Positions 48,301-58,480 are shown, counted from the stretch's first letter. The stretch is 64,000 nucleotides of DNA from Rhodopirellula sp. (GCA_012728855.1 JAAYEH010000137.1:1-64000); one strand, 5' to 3'. The notes: generated by a model from the sequence alone, not told the origin. Translations and numbers: made by a program.

Positions 48301-49637
48301 CCACTTGGAAGAAGACCATTCTTGCCATCGCCGTGATCGCGGGTTCTTCTGCCGGCGTCGCCGGCTACACGCATTTGGCCGGACCCGAGTCGGCGACGCC
48401 CCCTCCGGCCGCGACAGCCGCCAGACCGGGCTGGCAGGTCGATACCATACCGGTGCAAGTGGCGGCGGTGGGCCGCCGGCGGATGCAATCGGAACTGGAA
48501 GTGATCGGAACGCTGATTCCGTTCCGATTCGCCAATATCGCCTCCGAAGTCGACGGGGTGATCGCCACCATCCCGGAGTTCGAAAAGAAGGTGGAATACG
48601 AACTCAACGGCCAACAATACGCCACGGCGATCGACCTGGATATCGGGCATCATGTCAAGAAAGGGGATGTGCTCGTCGAAATCGACCCGACCGACTACCA
48701 GTTGGCACTCGAGCGGGCCGAAGCGCAGCGGAAACTCGCCGAGAGCGAACTTGCCAAACTCCGCTCCTGGAAACGGGAGGAGGAGGTGGCACAGTTGCGG
48801 GCGGCCCTTCAGGAGGCCCAGGCCGTGCTGGACCAAGCGACCGCCGACCTGAAGCGGTCAGAGGAGTTGCTCGGCAAACGCGTGCTCTCGCAGAGCGATT
48901 ACGACCGGGCGCAGATGACGCACCGCACGGCCGATGCCTCCAAGGCGAAAGCGGAGGCGGCGCTGCGTCTGGCCGAGGCGGGGCCGACGCCCGAGGAAAT
49001 CGGCGTCGCCGAAGCCAACGTCGCCATGGCCCGCACGGAGGTGGCCCAGCAATCCCAGCGGCTGACCAAGTGTACGATCCACTCGCCTTACGACGCCGTG
49101 GTGGTCGATCGCTACGTCGGCGTCGGCGACCGCGTCTCTCCGGCAATTCCCATCATGCAGATCATTGATCCAAGCATTCTCTTCGCCGAAGTCGGAGTCC
49201 CCGAGCGCTATCAGGGGCTGATCCGGCAGAACGATCGCGCCGAGATCCGTGCCCGCGAGAGTTCCAAGCGCGTCCCCGGCGTCGTCGCCCTGGTGAACGA
49301 GAAGATCGACCCGGAAACGCGGACGTTTCGCGTCCGGGTGGCGACCGACAACGCCGCGGGAGTCTTCAAGGCGGGCTCGTTCGTCACGGTCGCGCTGGCG
49401 CTCGACGCCTCGGCGGATGCGCTGGTGGTGCCTGCCGGCGCGGTTACTTTCGCCGAAGGTTGCCCCTCGGTCTTCGTGTATCGAGAGGGCCGCGTGGAGA
49501 AGCGCGCGGTGAAACTCGGCATATCGAACCAGTCGGAGTTGGAAGTGCTCGCGGGGTTGAGCGAGGGGGAAGAGGTTGTGGTGACGAACACGGCGCTGCT
49601 GGTAGACGGGGCGCAGGTCCGACGGAAGAGTGGTTGA
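48297..49637 (+). CDS. RND efflux periplasmic adaptor (membrane fusion protein)
   Basis: 446 residues. N-terminal membrane anchor (about 10-25), then barrel-sandwich/lipoyl halves around a coiled-coil hairpin (about 135-235), a beta-barrel (about 270-350) and a membrane-proximal domain ending near residue 440. It links the inner-membrane pump to an outer-membrane channel. Coupled to the TetR gene by an ATGA overlap and followed 5 bases later by the pump gene. Confidence 0.94.
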   Translation: MTTWKKTILAIAVIAGSSAGVAGYTHLAGPESATPPPAATAARPGWQVDTIPVQVAAVGRRRMQSELEVIGTLIPFRFANIASEVDGVIATIPEFEKKVEYELNGQQYATAIDLDIGHHVKKGDVLVEIDPTDYQLALERAEAQRKLAESELAKLRSWKREEEVAQLRAALQEAQAVLDQATADLKRSEELLGKRVLSQSDYDRAQMTHRTADASKAKAEAALRLAEAGPTPEEIGVAEANVAMARTEVAQQSQRLTKCTIHSPYDAVVVDRYVGVGDRVSPAIPIMQIIDPSILFAEVGVPERYQGLIRQNDRAEIRARESSKRVPGVVALVNEKIDPETRTFRVRVATDNAAGVFKAGSFVTVALALDASADALVVPAGAVTFAEGCPSVFVYREGRVEKRAVKLGISNQSELEVLAGLSEGEEVVVTNTALLVDGAQVRRKSG

Positions 49638-49642
49638 TCGCG

Positions 49643-52600
49643 ATGAGAATTGCTGAAACATCGATTCGACGGCCGATTCTGGCGTCGATGCTGATCCTGG
49701 CGCTGGTCGTCTTCGGAGCGGTATCGTACGTGCGGATGGGCGTGAATCTTTTTCCGGACGTCGACTTTCCCATCGTCACCGTTACGGTTCCCTATGAAGG
49801 GGCCGATCCGGAGACGGTCGAGACGGAGGTGACCGACGTCATCGAAGAGGCGGTGAACACCATCAGCGGCATCAAGACACTGCGTTCGGAGAGCAGTGAG
49901 GGGATGTCGCAGGTGTTCATCGAATTCGAACTTGAAGAGGACATCGACGTCGTCAGCCAGGACGTTCGCGACAAGGTGGCTGCCATCCGCAGTGAGTTGC
50001 CGCGCGATATCGAATCGCCGATCATCGAGAAGTTCGACCCGGATTCGTCGCCCATTCTGGCCGTTGTGCTCTCGGGCCCGGCCTCCATCGGCGATCTCAC
50101 CGATACGGCCGACAACGTGGTGAAGCGGCGGATCGAGGGCATTCCGGGGGTGGGCAACGTCCGACTCGTCGGCGATCGCGAGCGGGAAGTCCGCGTCTGG
50201 CTCCGCGCCGACGCCCTCCGCGCCCGCGGACTGGCGGCGCAGGACGTCATCGACTTGCTGCGGGAAGAGAACATCGAGCCGCCCGGCGGCCGAGTGGAGA
50301 CCGATCAACGCGAACTCGTCGTCAAGACCAAGGGAAAAATCGCCACGGTGCGGGATTTCGAGGATCTGGTGGTCGCCTACCGCAACCAGGCGCCGATCCG
50401 GCTTCGCGATGTGGCGTGGGTCGAAGACGGTCTAGAGGATTTCCGCAGTTTTGCCCGGCTCAACGGCGAGCGTGCCGTTTCGCTCCTGGTTCGCCGCCAG
50501 TCGGGATCCAACATCCTCGCCGTGGCCGGCACGGTGAAGCAGCGCCTTGAAAAGCTGCGAGGTCAACTTCCCCAGGGTTACGAGCTGACCATCGCCCAGG
50601 ATCTCTCGCGATTCGTGGCCGATAGTTTCAATGAGGCACGAGGTGAACTGCTGCGGGGAGGTCTGCTGGCGGTGGCGGTGATCCTCCTCTTTCTCCGCAA
50701 CATTCGCGGTTCCTTCGTGGCGGCGGTGACCATTCCGACCACGGTCATCGCCACCTTCATGTTCATGGGCATGATGGATTTCACGCTGAACATGATGTCG
50801 ATGCTGGCCCTGACGATTTCGGTGGGCATGATCGTCGACGACACGATCGTGGTTCTGGAAAACACCTATCGCCACATGGAGGAAGGCAAGCCGCGAATGC
50901 AGGCCGCCTTCGAGGCGATCGCCGAGATCGGCTTCGCGGTGATCGCCACGTCGCTGGCGATTATTGCGGTGTTCGTCCCCGTGGCGTTCATGACGGGCAT
51001 TGTCGGGCGGTTCTTCTATGAATTCGGTCTCACAGTGGCCTTCGCCGTTGCCGTGTCGACCTTGATTGCCGTAACGCTCTCGCCGATGCTCTGCTCGCGC
51101 GTCCTCACGGTGAGCGCTAGCCACGGACGGGTTTTCTCGTTTCTGGAGCGGGTTTTCCTGCGGATGGAGGCGTTCTATGCGGTGGTGCTGCGGGTCGCCT
51201 TGCGGCAGCGGGCGATGACGATCGCCGGCGCCGTGCTGGTGTTTGCCGGCGGGCTGGCGCTAATCCCGTTCATGGGAAAGGAGTTTCTTCCCGACCAGGA
51301 CGAAGACCAATTCAACGTGCAGGTGGAAACGCCCATCGGCACGTCGCTGGAGGCGACCGGCGCCGTGATGGCGGAGATCGAGCGCCGCTTGCAGGATCTC
51401 CCCGGCGTGACCGACACGTTCACGACCATTGGCGCGGGCATGGAAGAGCGGGTCAATGTGGCGACGGTGCTCACCAAACTCGTACCCAAGGCCGAGCGCG
51501 ACGTGTCGCAACAAGAGATCATGGCGATGGCCCGCCAGCGGCTGGCGAGTTTCGGGCACCTCAAGCTCAGCGTGGAGCAGATCCCGCGAGTCGGCGGCGG
51601 CGGCTTCCGTTCGGCGCCGGTGCAGTACAATGTCCGTGGCCCGGAATTGGAAGAGCTGGTCGCCATGTCGGAGAAGATGGCCAAGTCGATGGAGGCCGCG
51701 CCGGGGCTGGTCGACATCAACTCGACCTACGATTCCGGCAAGCCCGAAGTGAATGTCCTGATCGATCGGGACAAAGCCGCCGACATGGGGGTTTCCGTCA
51801 GGGATCTCGGCAACGCCGTCCGCGCCCTGATCGGCGGGCAGGAAGTCTCCACTTTCGAGGACGGGGGCGAAACCTACGACGTGCGAGTCCGCCTGGCCGA
51901 GTCCGACCGCAACCGCCCCGACTCGATTCTCGACGTGCCGGTTCGCGCTAGCGACGGCAGGCTCGTCGAACTGCGGAATCTTGTGCGCGTTGAGGAAGCC
52001 AGCGGCCCCGTGCAGATCGATCGCCAAGACCGCATGCGCCAGGTCACCGTGCTTGCCAACTTGGAAACGACGAAGCCGCTTGGCGAAGCGCTGGAAGATG
52101 TCCGCCGCATGGAAGAGCGAATCGGGCTGCCCGACGGCGTGGAGTCCGCCTTCACCGGCGAGGGCGATACGATGGCCGAATCGTTCGCCAGCATCGGTTT
52201 CAGCATGATGCTGGCGATCGTGTTGATCTACATGGTCCTGGCGGCGCAGTTCGAAAGCCTCGTTCATCCGTTTACGGTAATGCTCTCGCTGCCGCTATCG
52301 ATCGTCGGGGCGCTGGGGTTGCTCGCCCTCACCGGTCGGACGCTGAATATCTTCACGATGATCGGCATGATCATGCTCATGGGCCTGGTCACCAAGAACG
52401 CGATCCTGCTGGTCGACTACACGAACCTGCTGCGCAGCCAGGGCATGAGCAAGACTGACGCCCTGTTGAAGGCTGGACCGGTCCGGCTCCGCCCCATTCT
52501 GATGACAGCGTTGTCGACGATCGCCGGCATGATCCCGGTGGCCATCGGTCTGGGCGCCGGGGCCGAAACGCGGGCGCCGATGGGCACGGCGATTGTCGGC

Positions 52601-52870
52601 GGGATGATTACCTCGACGATCCTCACCCTGGTCGTCATTCCCGTCGTCTATAGCGTGATGGACGATCTGGCCGGTCTGCTGCACCGGCTGGTTTTCGGCA
52701 GCGAGGCCGCCTCGACGGCGGTTCGCTCGCAGTTGCCCGAAGCGACGATCGCCATAGCCGCCACAACGGATACGGCGGTGCTGTGGCGGGACGACTGCCG
52801 CGAAGATCTGCCATCCTCGAGTTCGGGCACTCGGCAGCGGGCACGCGACGTGGAACCGAGCCGCCCTTAG
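49643..52870 (+). CDS. RND efflux transporter (HAE1/AcrB-like)
   Basis: 1075 residues from the ATG at 49643. Twelve membrane helices in the usual 1+5+1+5 order with two large periplasmic loops. Proton-relay type segment SVGMIVDDTIVVLENTYRHM in helix 4 and the later GLVTKNAILLVDYTN segment are visible. The last 60 residues are a variable Ala/Thr/Ser tail. No outer-membrane factor gene follows; the TolC-like protein at 21.2 kb is a candidate partner. Confidence 0.95.
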   Translation: MRIAETSIRRPILASMLILALVVFGAVSYVRMGVNLFPDVDFPIVTVTVPYEGADPETVETEVTDVIEEAVNTISGIKTLRSESSEGMSQVFIEFELEEDIDVVSQDVRDKVAAIRSELPRDIESPIIEKFDPDSSPILAVVLSGPASIGDLTDTADNVVKRRIEGIPGVGNVRLVGDREREVRVWLRADALRARGLAAQDVIDLLREENIEPPGGRVETDQRELVVKTKGKIATVRDFEDLVVAYRNQAPIRLRDVAWVEDGLEDFRSFARLNGERAVSLLVRRQSGSNILAVAGTVKQRLEKLRGQLPQGYELTIAQDLSRFVADSFNEARGELLRGGLLAVAVILLFLRNIRGSFVAAVTIPTTVIATFMFMGMMDFTLNMMSMLALTISVGMIVDDTIVVLENTYRHMEEGKPRMQAAFEAIAEIGFAVIATSLAIIAVFVPVAFMTGIVGRFFYEFGLTVAFAVAVSTLIAVTLSPMLCSRVLTVSASHGRVFSFLERVFLRMEAFYAVVLRVALRQRAMTIAGAVLVFAGGLALIPFMGKEFLPDQDEDQFNVQVETPIGTSLEATGAVMAEIERRLQDLPGVTDTFTTIGAGMEERVNVATVLTKLVPKAERDVSQQEIMAMARQRLASFGHLKLSVEQIPRVGGGGFRSAPVQYNVRGPELEELVAMSEKMAKSMEAAPGLVDINSTYDSGKPEVNVLIDRDKAADMGVSVRDLGNAVRALIGGQEVSTFEDGGETYDVRVRLAESDRNRPDSILDVPVRASDGRLVELRNLVRVEEASGPVQIDRQDRMRQVTVLANLETTKPLGEALEDVRRMEERIGLPDGVESAFTGEGDTMAESFASIGFSMMLAIVLIYMVLAAQFESLVHPFTVMLSLPLSIVGALGLLALTGRTLNIFTMIGMIMLMGLVTKNAILLVDYTNLLRSQGMSKTDALLKAGPVRLRPILMTALSTIAGMIPVAIGLGAGAETRAPMGTAIVGGMITSTILTLVVIPVVYSVMDDLAGLLHRLVFGSEAASTAVRSQLPEATIAIAATTDTAVLWRDDCREDLPSSSSGTRQRARDVEPSRP

Positions 52871-53219
52871 TCGGCCCAAGAGGCGAATGGATGGGCGGGA
52901 GCTAGCAGCTATGCGGCCAATGCATCTTTCGCCGGTCCGCTCACCCCAGCTCCGGCAGAATCCCTCCCGCGCAAAACTCGGGCTTTCCAAAGGTCTCCCG
53001 CTGGTCGCCCTGGGCGTGGGCAATCGCCAACCACAATTCGAACGGATAGACTCGCCCGCCGAGCAAGCGGATCGTTGCCGTGTGGACCGTATCGTCGCCC
53101 GACCGGACCCAGGCATCGATCAGCGGTTTCTCGCCTCCGTTGACCCCGGCCAACCCAGTGCTTTTGGAGCCGCCGGGCTGGTGCTGCCGCCAAGACCGTA
53201 GTCCGCTGACAGCAGGGTA
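52871..53219 (-). pseudogene. Possible short remnant of an exported-protein gene
   Basis: On the minus strand at 52941-53153 a 70-residue open frame begins MAGVNGGEKPLIDAW and contains DDTVHTATIRLLGGRVYPFE, which resembles the beta-strand part of PA14-type domains in planctomycetal surface or cytochrome proteins. It has no signal peptide and no full domain. The rest of the region shows nothing. Low certainty: it could be chance coding-like sequence. Confidence 0.25.
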
Positions 53220-53324
53220 TTGACGACTACCCTAGTCTTGGTAGAAAATGGAGTGAGATGGGTCATTTGTCGTCGTCTGGAACTCAAACGTCCCCCACCA
53301 AACTGCCCGCTTGTGTCTCCCGCG

Positions 53325-54899
53325 ATGCCTGGTCTTTCCGAGAGCCTAACCGCCGGATGGTTGATCGCGCAGAGCGCTCCGGCGATGCCGGCAGTATCGC
53401 TCCCGTTCAATCCCGTCCTGCTGATTCTCCTGGCGAGTTGGGGCTACCTCTGCCTGTATCTGGCGCCGCGTTTGAAGGGAAACCCCTTGGTGCCGGTCGA
53501 ATACGAGTCGATCATCCAGGTTCTCGCGCTCTTTGGCGGGCCATTTATCATTCTCGGCCTGGTGCTGGCGGACAGCAGCGAATCGGCCGAGGGCAAGAAT
53601 TTTTGGGAGCGGCTCCGAGACGGCGTGCTCGGCACGATGGGGGTCCAGCCGGTCGAAGAGAACCGGTCCGGTCTGCAACTGTTCGATGCAACCGGCGCCG
53701 AACTGAGTCAGCTTTACGGTCACGGCGAAAGCGGCAGCGGAGACCGTCGTGTCCTTGGTGTGACCATCCAGATTATCGAAGACGCCGTGAAACATCGGGC
53801 CAGCGATATTCTCATCGACCCGAAGGACCAGGCTTCCTACGCCGTTCGCATGCGAGTAGACGGCGCACTCCGCACCGTGCGCATTCTGCCGGCTGCCACC
53901 AGTCGGGCGGTGCTGAACAGCATCAAGGCCGTTTCCAGCATGGATCTCGCCGAACGTCGAAGGCCGCAGGACGGTGCGTTCACCGCGAAGAGAGGAAACA
54001 CGAGCGTTTCCTTCCGCGTGGCCAGCAGCGGCGCGCTGAACGGAGAAAAGTTGTCGATCCGAGTGCTCAACCAGAACGCGGGCCGGTTCACCCTGGTGGA
54101 CGTGGGCATGCCCGACCACCAACGCGCTCTGGTTCTCAACGCCCTGAATAAGCCGTCGGGGATGGTGCTGGTTTGCGGTCCGACGGGCAGCGGAAAGACC
54201 ACCACACTCTACTCGATGCTCAATTCCATCGATCGGCGGACTCGCAACGTGATCTCGGTGGAAGACCCCATCGAGGCCCATCTGCCCGACGTCAGCCAGA
54301 TCGAAATCAACGCCAAGGCCAAAATCACCTTCGCCGGTTCGCTCCGCAGCATCCTCCGGCAGGATCCCGACGTCATCTGCGTGGGCGAAATCCGCGACGA
54401 GGAGACGGCTGAAATCGCGGTTCGCGCCGCCCAGACCGGCCATCTGGTGCTGGCCACGATCCACTGCGACAGCAACCCGACCGCGCTGACCCGGCTTCTC
54501 GACCTGGGGGTTTCGCCGATGCTGCTTTCATCGGGCCTCAGTCTGGTGATGTCGCAGCGCCTCTTGCGCAAACTCTGCCCCAAGTGCAAGCAACCGGCCA
54601 AACTCACTCCGGCCGTTGCCGCCGGATTGCGTCAGCGCGGCGTCGATACGAGGTTGCTGTACCAGGCGAGCGGCTGCGATTTCTGCGCCGGCACAGGCTA
54701 TTACGGCCGTATGGCCGTCTGCGACCTCCTCCCTGTTACCGACGAACTACGCTCGGAGATGGCCCACAACCCGTCGATCGCGGCCAAATTGAGAACCGAG
54801 GGGGAGAAGAAGAGCCGCACGAATATGAGAAACGAAGCGTTTCGCGCCGCCACGGCCGGATTGACCAGTCTCGAAGAGTTCAAGAGAGTCGTGGGGTAG
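53325..54899 (+). CDS. GspE/PilB-like secretion ATPase with N-terminal membrane helices
   Basis: 524 residues from the ATG at 53325 (a TTG at 53220 would add 35). Two N-terminal hydrophobic segments replace the usual N-terminal T2SSE domain. The core has VAIQ-type PilB N2 sequence, Walker A GPTGSGKTTTLYSML, an Asp box (VISVEDPIE), Walker B (RQDPDVICVGEIRD) and the tetracysteine zinc finger CPKCKQP-CDFC. It should power a pilus or type II secretion-like machine; the DUF1559 pseudopilins are possible clients. No ribosome site stands out. Confidence 0.88.
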   Translation: MPGLSESLTAGWLIAQSAPAMPAVSLPFNPVLLILLASWGYLCLYLAPRLKGNPLVPVEYESIIQVLALFGGPFIILGLVLADSSESAEGKNFWERLRDGVLGTMGVQPVEENRSGLQLFDATGAELSQLYGHGESGSGDRRVLGVTIQIIEDAVKHRASDILIDPKDQASYAVRMRVDGALRTVRILPAATSRAVLNSIKAVSSMDLAERRRPQDGAFTAKRGNTSVSFRVASSGALNGEKLSIRVLNQNAGRFTLVDVGMPDHQRALVLNALNKPSGMVLVCGPTGSGKTTTLYSMLNSIDRRTRNVISVEDPIEAHLPDVSQIEINAKAKITFAGSLRSILRQDPDVICVGEIRDEETAEIAVRAAQTGHLVLATIHCDSNPTALTRLLDLGVSPMLLSSGLSLVMSQRLLRKLCPKCKQPAKLTPAVAAGLRQRGVDTRLLYQASGCDFCAGTGYYGRMAVCDLLPVTDELRSEMAHNPSIAAKLRTEGEKKSRTNMRNEAFRAATAGLTSLEEFKRVVG

Positions 54900-54905
54900 C
54901 CGTCT

Positions 54906-55616
54906 ATGATCTTCGGGGTGGCACTGCTTGTTGCCGGATTTTTCGCCTGGCTCGGTTCGCGGCTCGGGTTCTACGGGTCATGGATCCTGCTCTGGAACCT
55001 CGTCCTTTCCGCCTACATGGGAGTGTTTCTCACTCCGATGCTCGTCGCCCTTATTCCCCAGGCGGCAGCGGCGCAAAACGGCTACGCGCTGACGGCCATC
55101 GGCGTTTTCGCCGCCACTCTGCTGTTGGCCTATGGAATCAGCATAGCCGTTCTCCGCGGCCGGTTGATTGCCGAGTTCGACTGGGCCTGGGACACCTTCG
55201 GCGGAGGCTTGCTGGGCTTTCTAGCCGGATTCCTGGCCTGCGGCTTTTGGGCCTTTTCGTTATGCCTCACTCCCTACGCCCAGACCGATTCGTGTAAGAG
55301 GCTGGGATTGGACGTGGAAAGCCAGCGCGCCACGCTCTCCTACGTGACCGGATGGTGCGGCATGCTCCACTTCGTCGTTTCATCGACCGACGCCCCACTC
55401 ACCGCACGACAGGCGGTGACCGCGCTGCTCGACGAAGGCTCGGCGCCGGTGGTAGGCGCGTACATGCGCACGGGCAGCGGCGAAGCAGACCCTGCAACGC
55501 CCGGCACCCCGGCGGACGAAGCACCCGCCGTCGATCCGCCGCAGCCTGCCATGGGAGTTCCTCGCGACGGCGGCAGTGATCCTCCGCCCGAGGCCATTCA
55601 GCCGGGCGGCAGGTGA
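54906..55616 (+). CDS. CvpA-like membrane protein
   Basis: 236 residues. Four hydrophobic segments in the first 125 residues (about 1-20, 23-45, 58-84, 98-120), with the glycine-rich GGGLLGFLAGFLACGFW pattern of CvpA-like proteins. The C-terminal tail is a low-complexity Pro/Ala/Glu/Gly stretch. It starts 6 bases after the ATPase gene and overlaps the end of the convergent kinase gene by 19 bases. Confidence 0.7.
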   Translation: MIFGVALLVAGFFAWLGSRLGFYGSWILLWNLVLSAYMGVFLTPMLVALIPQAAAAQNGYALTAIGVFAATLLLAYGISIAVLRGRLIAEFDWAWDTFGGGLLGFLAGFLACGFWAFSLCLTPYAQTDSCKRLGLDVESQRATLSYVTGWCGMLHFVVSSTDAPLTARQAVTALLDEGSAPVVGAYMRTGSGEADPATPGTPADEAPAVDPPQPAMGVPRDGGSDPPPEAIQPGGR

Positions 55617-57010
55617 AGCATCCACCAGATCAGCATCACCAGGCCGACGAGGCTCATTGGCAGCAACACCAGGACGACCAGCGGGTGCAAGAGGATTCCG
55701 TCCCACGGGTCGGGATGCTTGATGTCCAGTCCGCCGTAGGTCTGTTCGGCGGCGGAAGCCAGCGGGTCGGTCGCCTGGGAGGTCGCCGGTGAAACCTCGT
55801 TCAGGTCTGGAATCAGTTCGGCAAGATCGGGGAAACTGTATTGCGTCTCCTTCCAATCGCCGTCTTGTGGCTCCGCGGCTCCGGCGCCGCGGGCTTGCAG
55901 TCTTCCGGTCGATCCCGTCGACGCGGGACCGCCGGATCGGGACGAGCCTGCCGTGGTATGGATCGGAATCGCGGTCGGCGGCCCCATCCACGGCCACAAC
56001 CGCACCTTCACCTCGGCAGCCGAAGCGATGCGATCCCGCGGATCCTTCGCCATCATATCGGCGATGACTTCGATGAACTCGGCACTCAGCGTCGGGTTAA
56101 GCAACTTGGGATCCAAAGGCCGAACCTCACAATGGGCGCGGGCCTTATCCGCCGTCGAACCGCCGGGGAACGGAACTTTTGCCGTTACGGCGTAGTAAAG
56201 CGTGCAGCCGAGGGAGTAAATGTCCCAGGCCGGCGCCGGGTTCCCCGGAAATCGGATGTGGTCGGGTGAAACGTAGTCGGCCGTGCCCACAATCCGACCG
56301 AACCGCGGATCGCTTTTCGGATCGGCGTCCAGCGGCCCCGCCAGCCCCAGGTCGGAAAGTTTGGCGTGGCCGTCGGGCGTCACCAGCACATTTCCCGGCT
56401 TGACGTCGCGGTGGATCAGTCCGGCCTCGTGGGCGTGTTGCAGACCGGCGGCCACCTGCACGATGATGCTCGCCGCCTGTTGCATCGAAAGGGGGCCTTG
56501 GTTGCGAACCAGCTTTCTCAGGTCGGCTCCGGGAACGTATTCCACCACCAGATAGTAGACGTTGCCGTCCTCGCCCGCGTCGAAAGCGCGAACCAGGTTC
56601 TCGTGATCGAGCCGGGCCTGGGCGCGGATCTCGCGGGTGAAGTTGGCAATCGCCTCGGGCGTGGACTTGTTCTGCGGTAAGACCTTGATCGCCACCACGC
56701 GGCCCAGCACACTGTGCTCGCCCTTGAACACCTGCCCCATCCCGCCGCGGCCGATTGAATCGACAATCCAGTACGGCCCGAGATTGAATTTCGTCCGTCC
56801 GGCCAGAAGCTGCAGCGACTGCCAGCGATTCAGCAGGCCTGTTTCGACGACCTGATCGGCGAGTTCCTGATCGCGCTCCGAGGCTTCCGCGCCAATGGGA
56901 AAGTGAGCCGGCCAACCCAGCGCGGCACGGGCGGCGTCGAGCTGCTCGCGCGTGAGCAACCCGCTGGCTAGCGAGCATCGCTCAAACGGCGTCCCCTGTG
57001 GCGTTTTCAT
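55598..57010 (-). CDS. Membrane-anchored Ser/Thr protein kinase (PknB-like)
   Basis: 470 residues. Kinase core at about 70-345: GRGGMGQVFKGE glycine loop, VAIKVL with the catalytic Lys, HRDVKPGNVLV with the catalytic Asp, and LSDLGLAG in place of DFG (DLG, common in planctomycetes). One membrane helix closes the protein (LLHPLVVLVLLPMSLVGLVMLI), with the kinase cytoplasmic. No sensor domain is present outside. It may signal to FHA proteins such as the activator at 30.2 kb (inference). Confidence 0.92.
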   Translation of the reverse strand: MKTPQGTPFERCSLASGLLTREQLDAARAALGWPAHFPIGAEASERDQELADQVVETGLLNRWQSLQLLAGRTKFNLGPYWIVDSIGRGGMGQVFKGEHSVLGRVVAIKVLPQNKSTPEAIANFTREIRAQARLDHENLVRAFDAGEDGNVYYLVVEYVPGADLRKLVRNQGPLSMQQAASIIVQVAAGLQHAHEAGLIHRDVKPGNVLVTPDGHAKLSDLGLAGPLDADPKSDPRFGRIVGTADYVSPDHIRFPGNPAPAWDIYSLGCTLYYAVTAKVPFPGGSTADKARAHCEVRPLDPKLLNPTLSAEFIEVIADMMAKDPRDRIASAAEVKVRLWPWMGPPTAIPIHTTAGSSRSGGPASTGSTGRLQARGAGAAEPQDGDWKETQYSFPDLAELIPDLNEVSPATSQATDPLASAAEQTYGGLDIKHPDPWDGILLHPLVVLVLLPMSLVGLVMLIWWMLHLPPG

Positions 57011-57361
57011 GGGTCGCGCGACCCTCTACCCCAATGGCTGTGACGAGATTCACCCCTACGGTTAGGTTACCTCAGGTCTCGCTGGGCGCCAAGTGCCGGG
57101 CGAATCGCGAGACTTCGTGCTACCCAAAGGGGGCGGCATCGCGAGACTTCGTGGCACCCAAAGGGAGACGCCATTTCTTGGCCGAAGGCCATTGTCAACG
57201 CGTCTGGGGTAACACCCTCGCTGTTACAAACATGTCGCGGACCCCCGCGGGCTCGTTCCGCGGGTGAACGAGGTTCAGTGGCTAGCCACGTCGCCGAGCC
57301 CTCATTTCCCGCCCCCTGCCACCTCGTGTGGCAGGAGCGAAAGGTTCCTGAGCTAGGCGAC
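57011..57361. other. Intergenic region with direct repeats
   Basis: 351 bases without a gene. Two 28-bp copies begin ATCGCGAGACTTCGTG and end CCCAAAGGG, at 57104-57131 and 57138-57165; 26 of 28 bases agree and they lie 34 bases apart. Such duplicates can be slippage products or protein-binding sites. Confidence 0.6.
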
Positions 57362-58450
57362 TTACTCAATCCAGCCGCCGCCTAATACCCGGTCTTCCTG
57401 GTAACAGACGGCGGCCTGTCCCGGCGCAACGCCGTAGCACGGCTCGTCGAAAGCGACGTGAAACCGATCGCCACCCAGCGGTTCCACGGTTGCCGCAAAC
57501 GCCGCGGTGCGGTAGCGCATCTTCACGTGACAACGGAAGACGTCGGAAGGCGGATCGATCAACCAGTTCGCCTCCCCGGCGGTAAGCTCCTTGCGGGCGA
57601 GTTCCTCGCGTGTGCCCACCACGACACGGCGGGTCTCCGCTTCCAGTCGAACGACGAAGCGAGGCTCTCCGAAGGCGATGCCGAGCCCTTTGCGCTGGCC
57701 GATCGTGAACCGCTCCAGTCCGTCGTGGCGGCCAACCACCGTCCCGTCCGTCGTAACGATTTCGCCCGACGTATCCGGGCTGTCGCGCTGCCCGCGGACA
57801 AAACGGGCGTGGTCCTGATCGGGTATGAAGCAGATCTCCTGGCTATCCCTCTTCTCCGCCACGCGAAGCCCCAGATCGGCTGCCATCCGGCGAATCTCGC
57901 CCTTGTGGTAGGCGCCGAGGGGAAGGCACAACCTCGGCAGAAACAGCCGCCCGATGCCAAACAAGACGTAGGACTGGTCTTTGGAAGCGTCCAGGCCACG
58001 ACACAGCGCCGGTGGGTTGGTTACGCCGGTGACCAGCAGCCGCGCGTAGTGGCCGGTGGCTACCTGCTCGGCGCCGATACCGTCCGCGTAGGTGAAGAGC
58101 TTGCCGAATTTCAGCCAGGTATTGCAGACCACGCAGGGGTTGGGCGTGCGTCCTACGATATACTCGTCGACAAAATAATCGACGATCCGACTGAATTCGG
58201 CCTCGAAATTCAGGGCATAGAAGGGGATGCCGAGCCTATCGGCAACGCGGCGGGCGTCCTCGGCATCGGCGGCACTGCAACAGCCCTGCTTGTGAGCACT
58301 GCCTTCTTTACCACCAACGCAGCTAGTCTTCTCAGCCTGAATCCCGTGCCGCATGAACACGCCGACCACGTCATGCCCTTGCTCGCGGAGCAGCCAGGCC
58401 GCCACGCTGCTATCCACACCGCCGGACATCGCCATCACAATACGCGACAT
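57362..58450 (-). CDS. mnmA: tRNA-specific 2-thiouridylase
   Basis: 362 residues. PP-loop SGGVDSSVAAWL, catalytic cysteines in NPCVVCNTWLKFG and ICFIPDQDH, and the C-terminal beta-barrel domain. It forms 2-thiouridine at wobble position 34 in tRNAs for Lys, Glu and Gln, using sulfur passed on by a relay. A short insertion (about 42-58) rich in Cys and Gly follows the first strand. It ends next to the four-helix-bundle cassette. Confidence 0.95.
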   Translation of the reverse strand: MSRIVMAMSGGVDSSVAAWLLREQGHDVVGVFMRHGIQAEKTSCVGGKEGSAHKQGCCSAADAEDARRVADRLGIPFYALNFEAEFSRIVDYFVDEYIVGRTPNPCVVCNTWLKFGKLFTYADGIGAEQVATGHYARLLVTGVTNPPALCRGLDASKDQSYVLFGIGRLFLPRLCLPLGAYHKGEIRRMAADLGLRVAEKRDSQEICFIPDQDHARFVRGQRDSPDTSGEIVTTDGTVVGRHDGLERFTIGQRKGLGIAFGEPRFVVRLEAETRRVVVGTREELARKELTAGEANWLIDPPSDVFRCHVKMRYRTAAFAATVEPLGGDRFHVAFDEPCYGVAPGQAAVCYQEDRVLGGGWIE

Positions 58451-58452
58451 AG

Positions 58453-58480
58453 TTTTCAGTTTTCAGTTTTCAGTGTTCAG
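58453..58480 (-). repeat. Heptad repeats at the left end of the four-helix-bundle cassette
   Basis: TTTTCAG three times followed by TGTTCAG. The complementary heptads CTGAACA, CTGAACA and CTGAAAA stand at 58841-58861 on the other side of the gene, so the cassette has inverted heptamer ends. Confidence 0.85.

Noticed and set aside
53346-54464. Minus-strand open frame opposite the secretion ATPase
   Set aside because: Shadow of the Walker-motif gene on the other strand.
57104-57165. Two 28-bp direct repeats as the start of a CRISPR array
   Set aside because: Only two copies with a six-base gap; that is a local duplication, not a repeat-spacer array.
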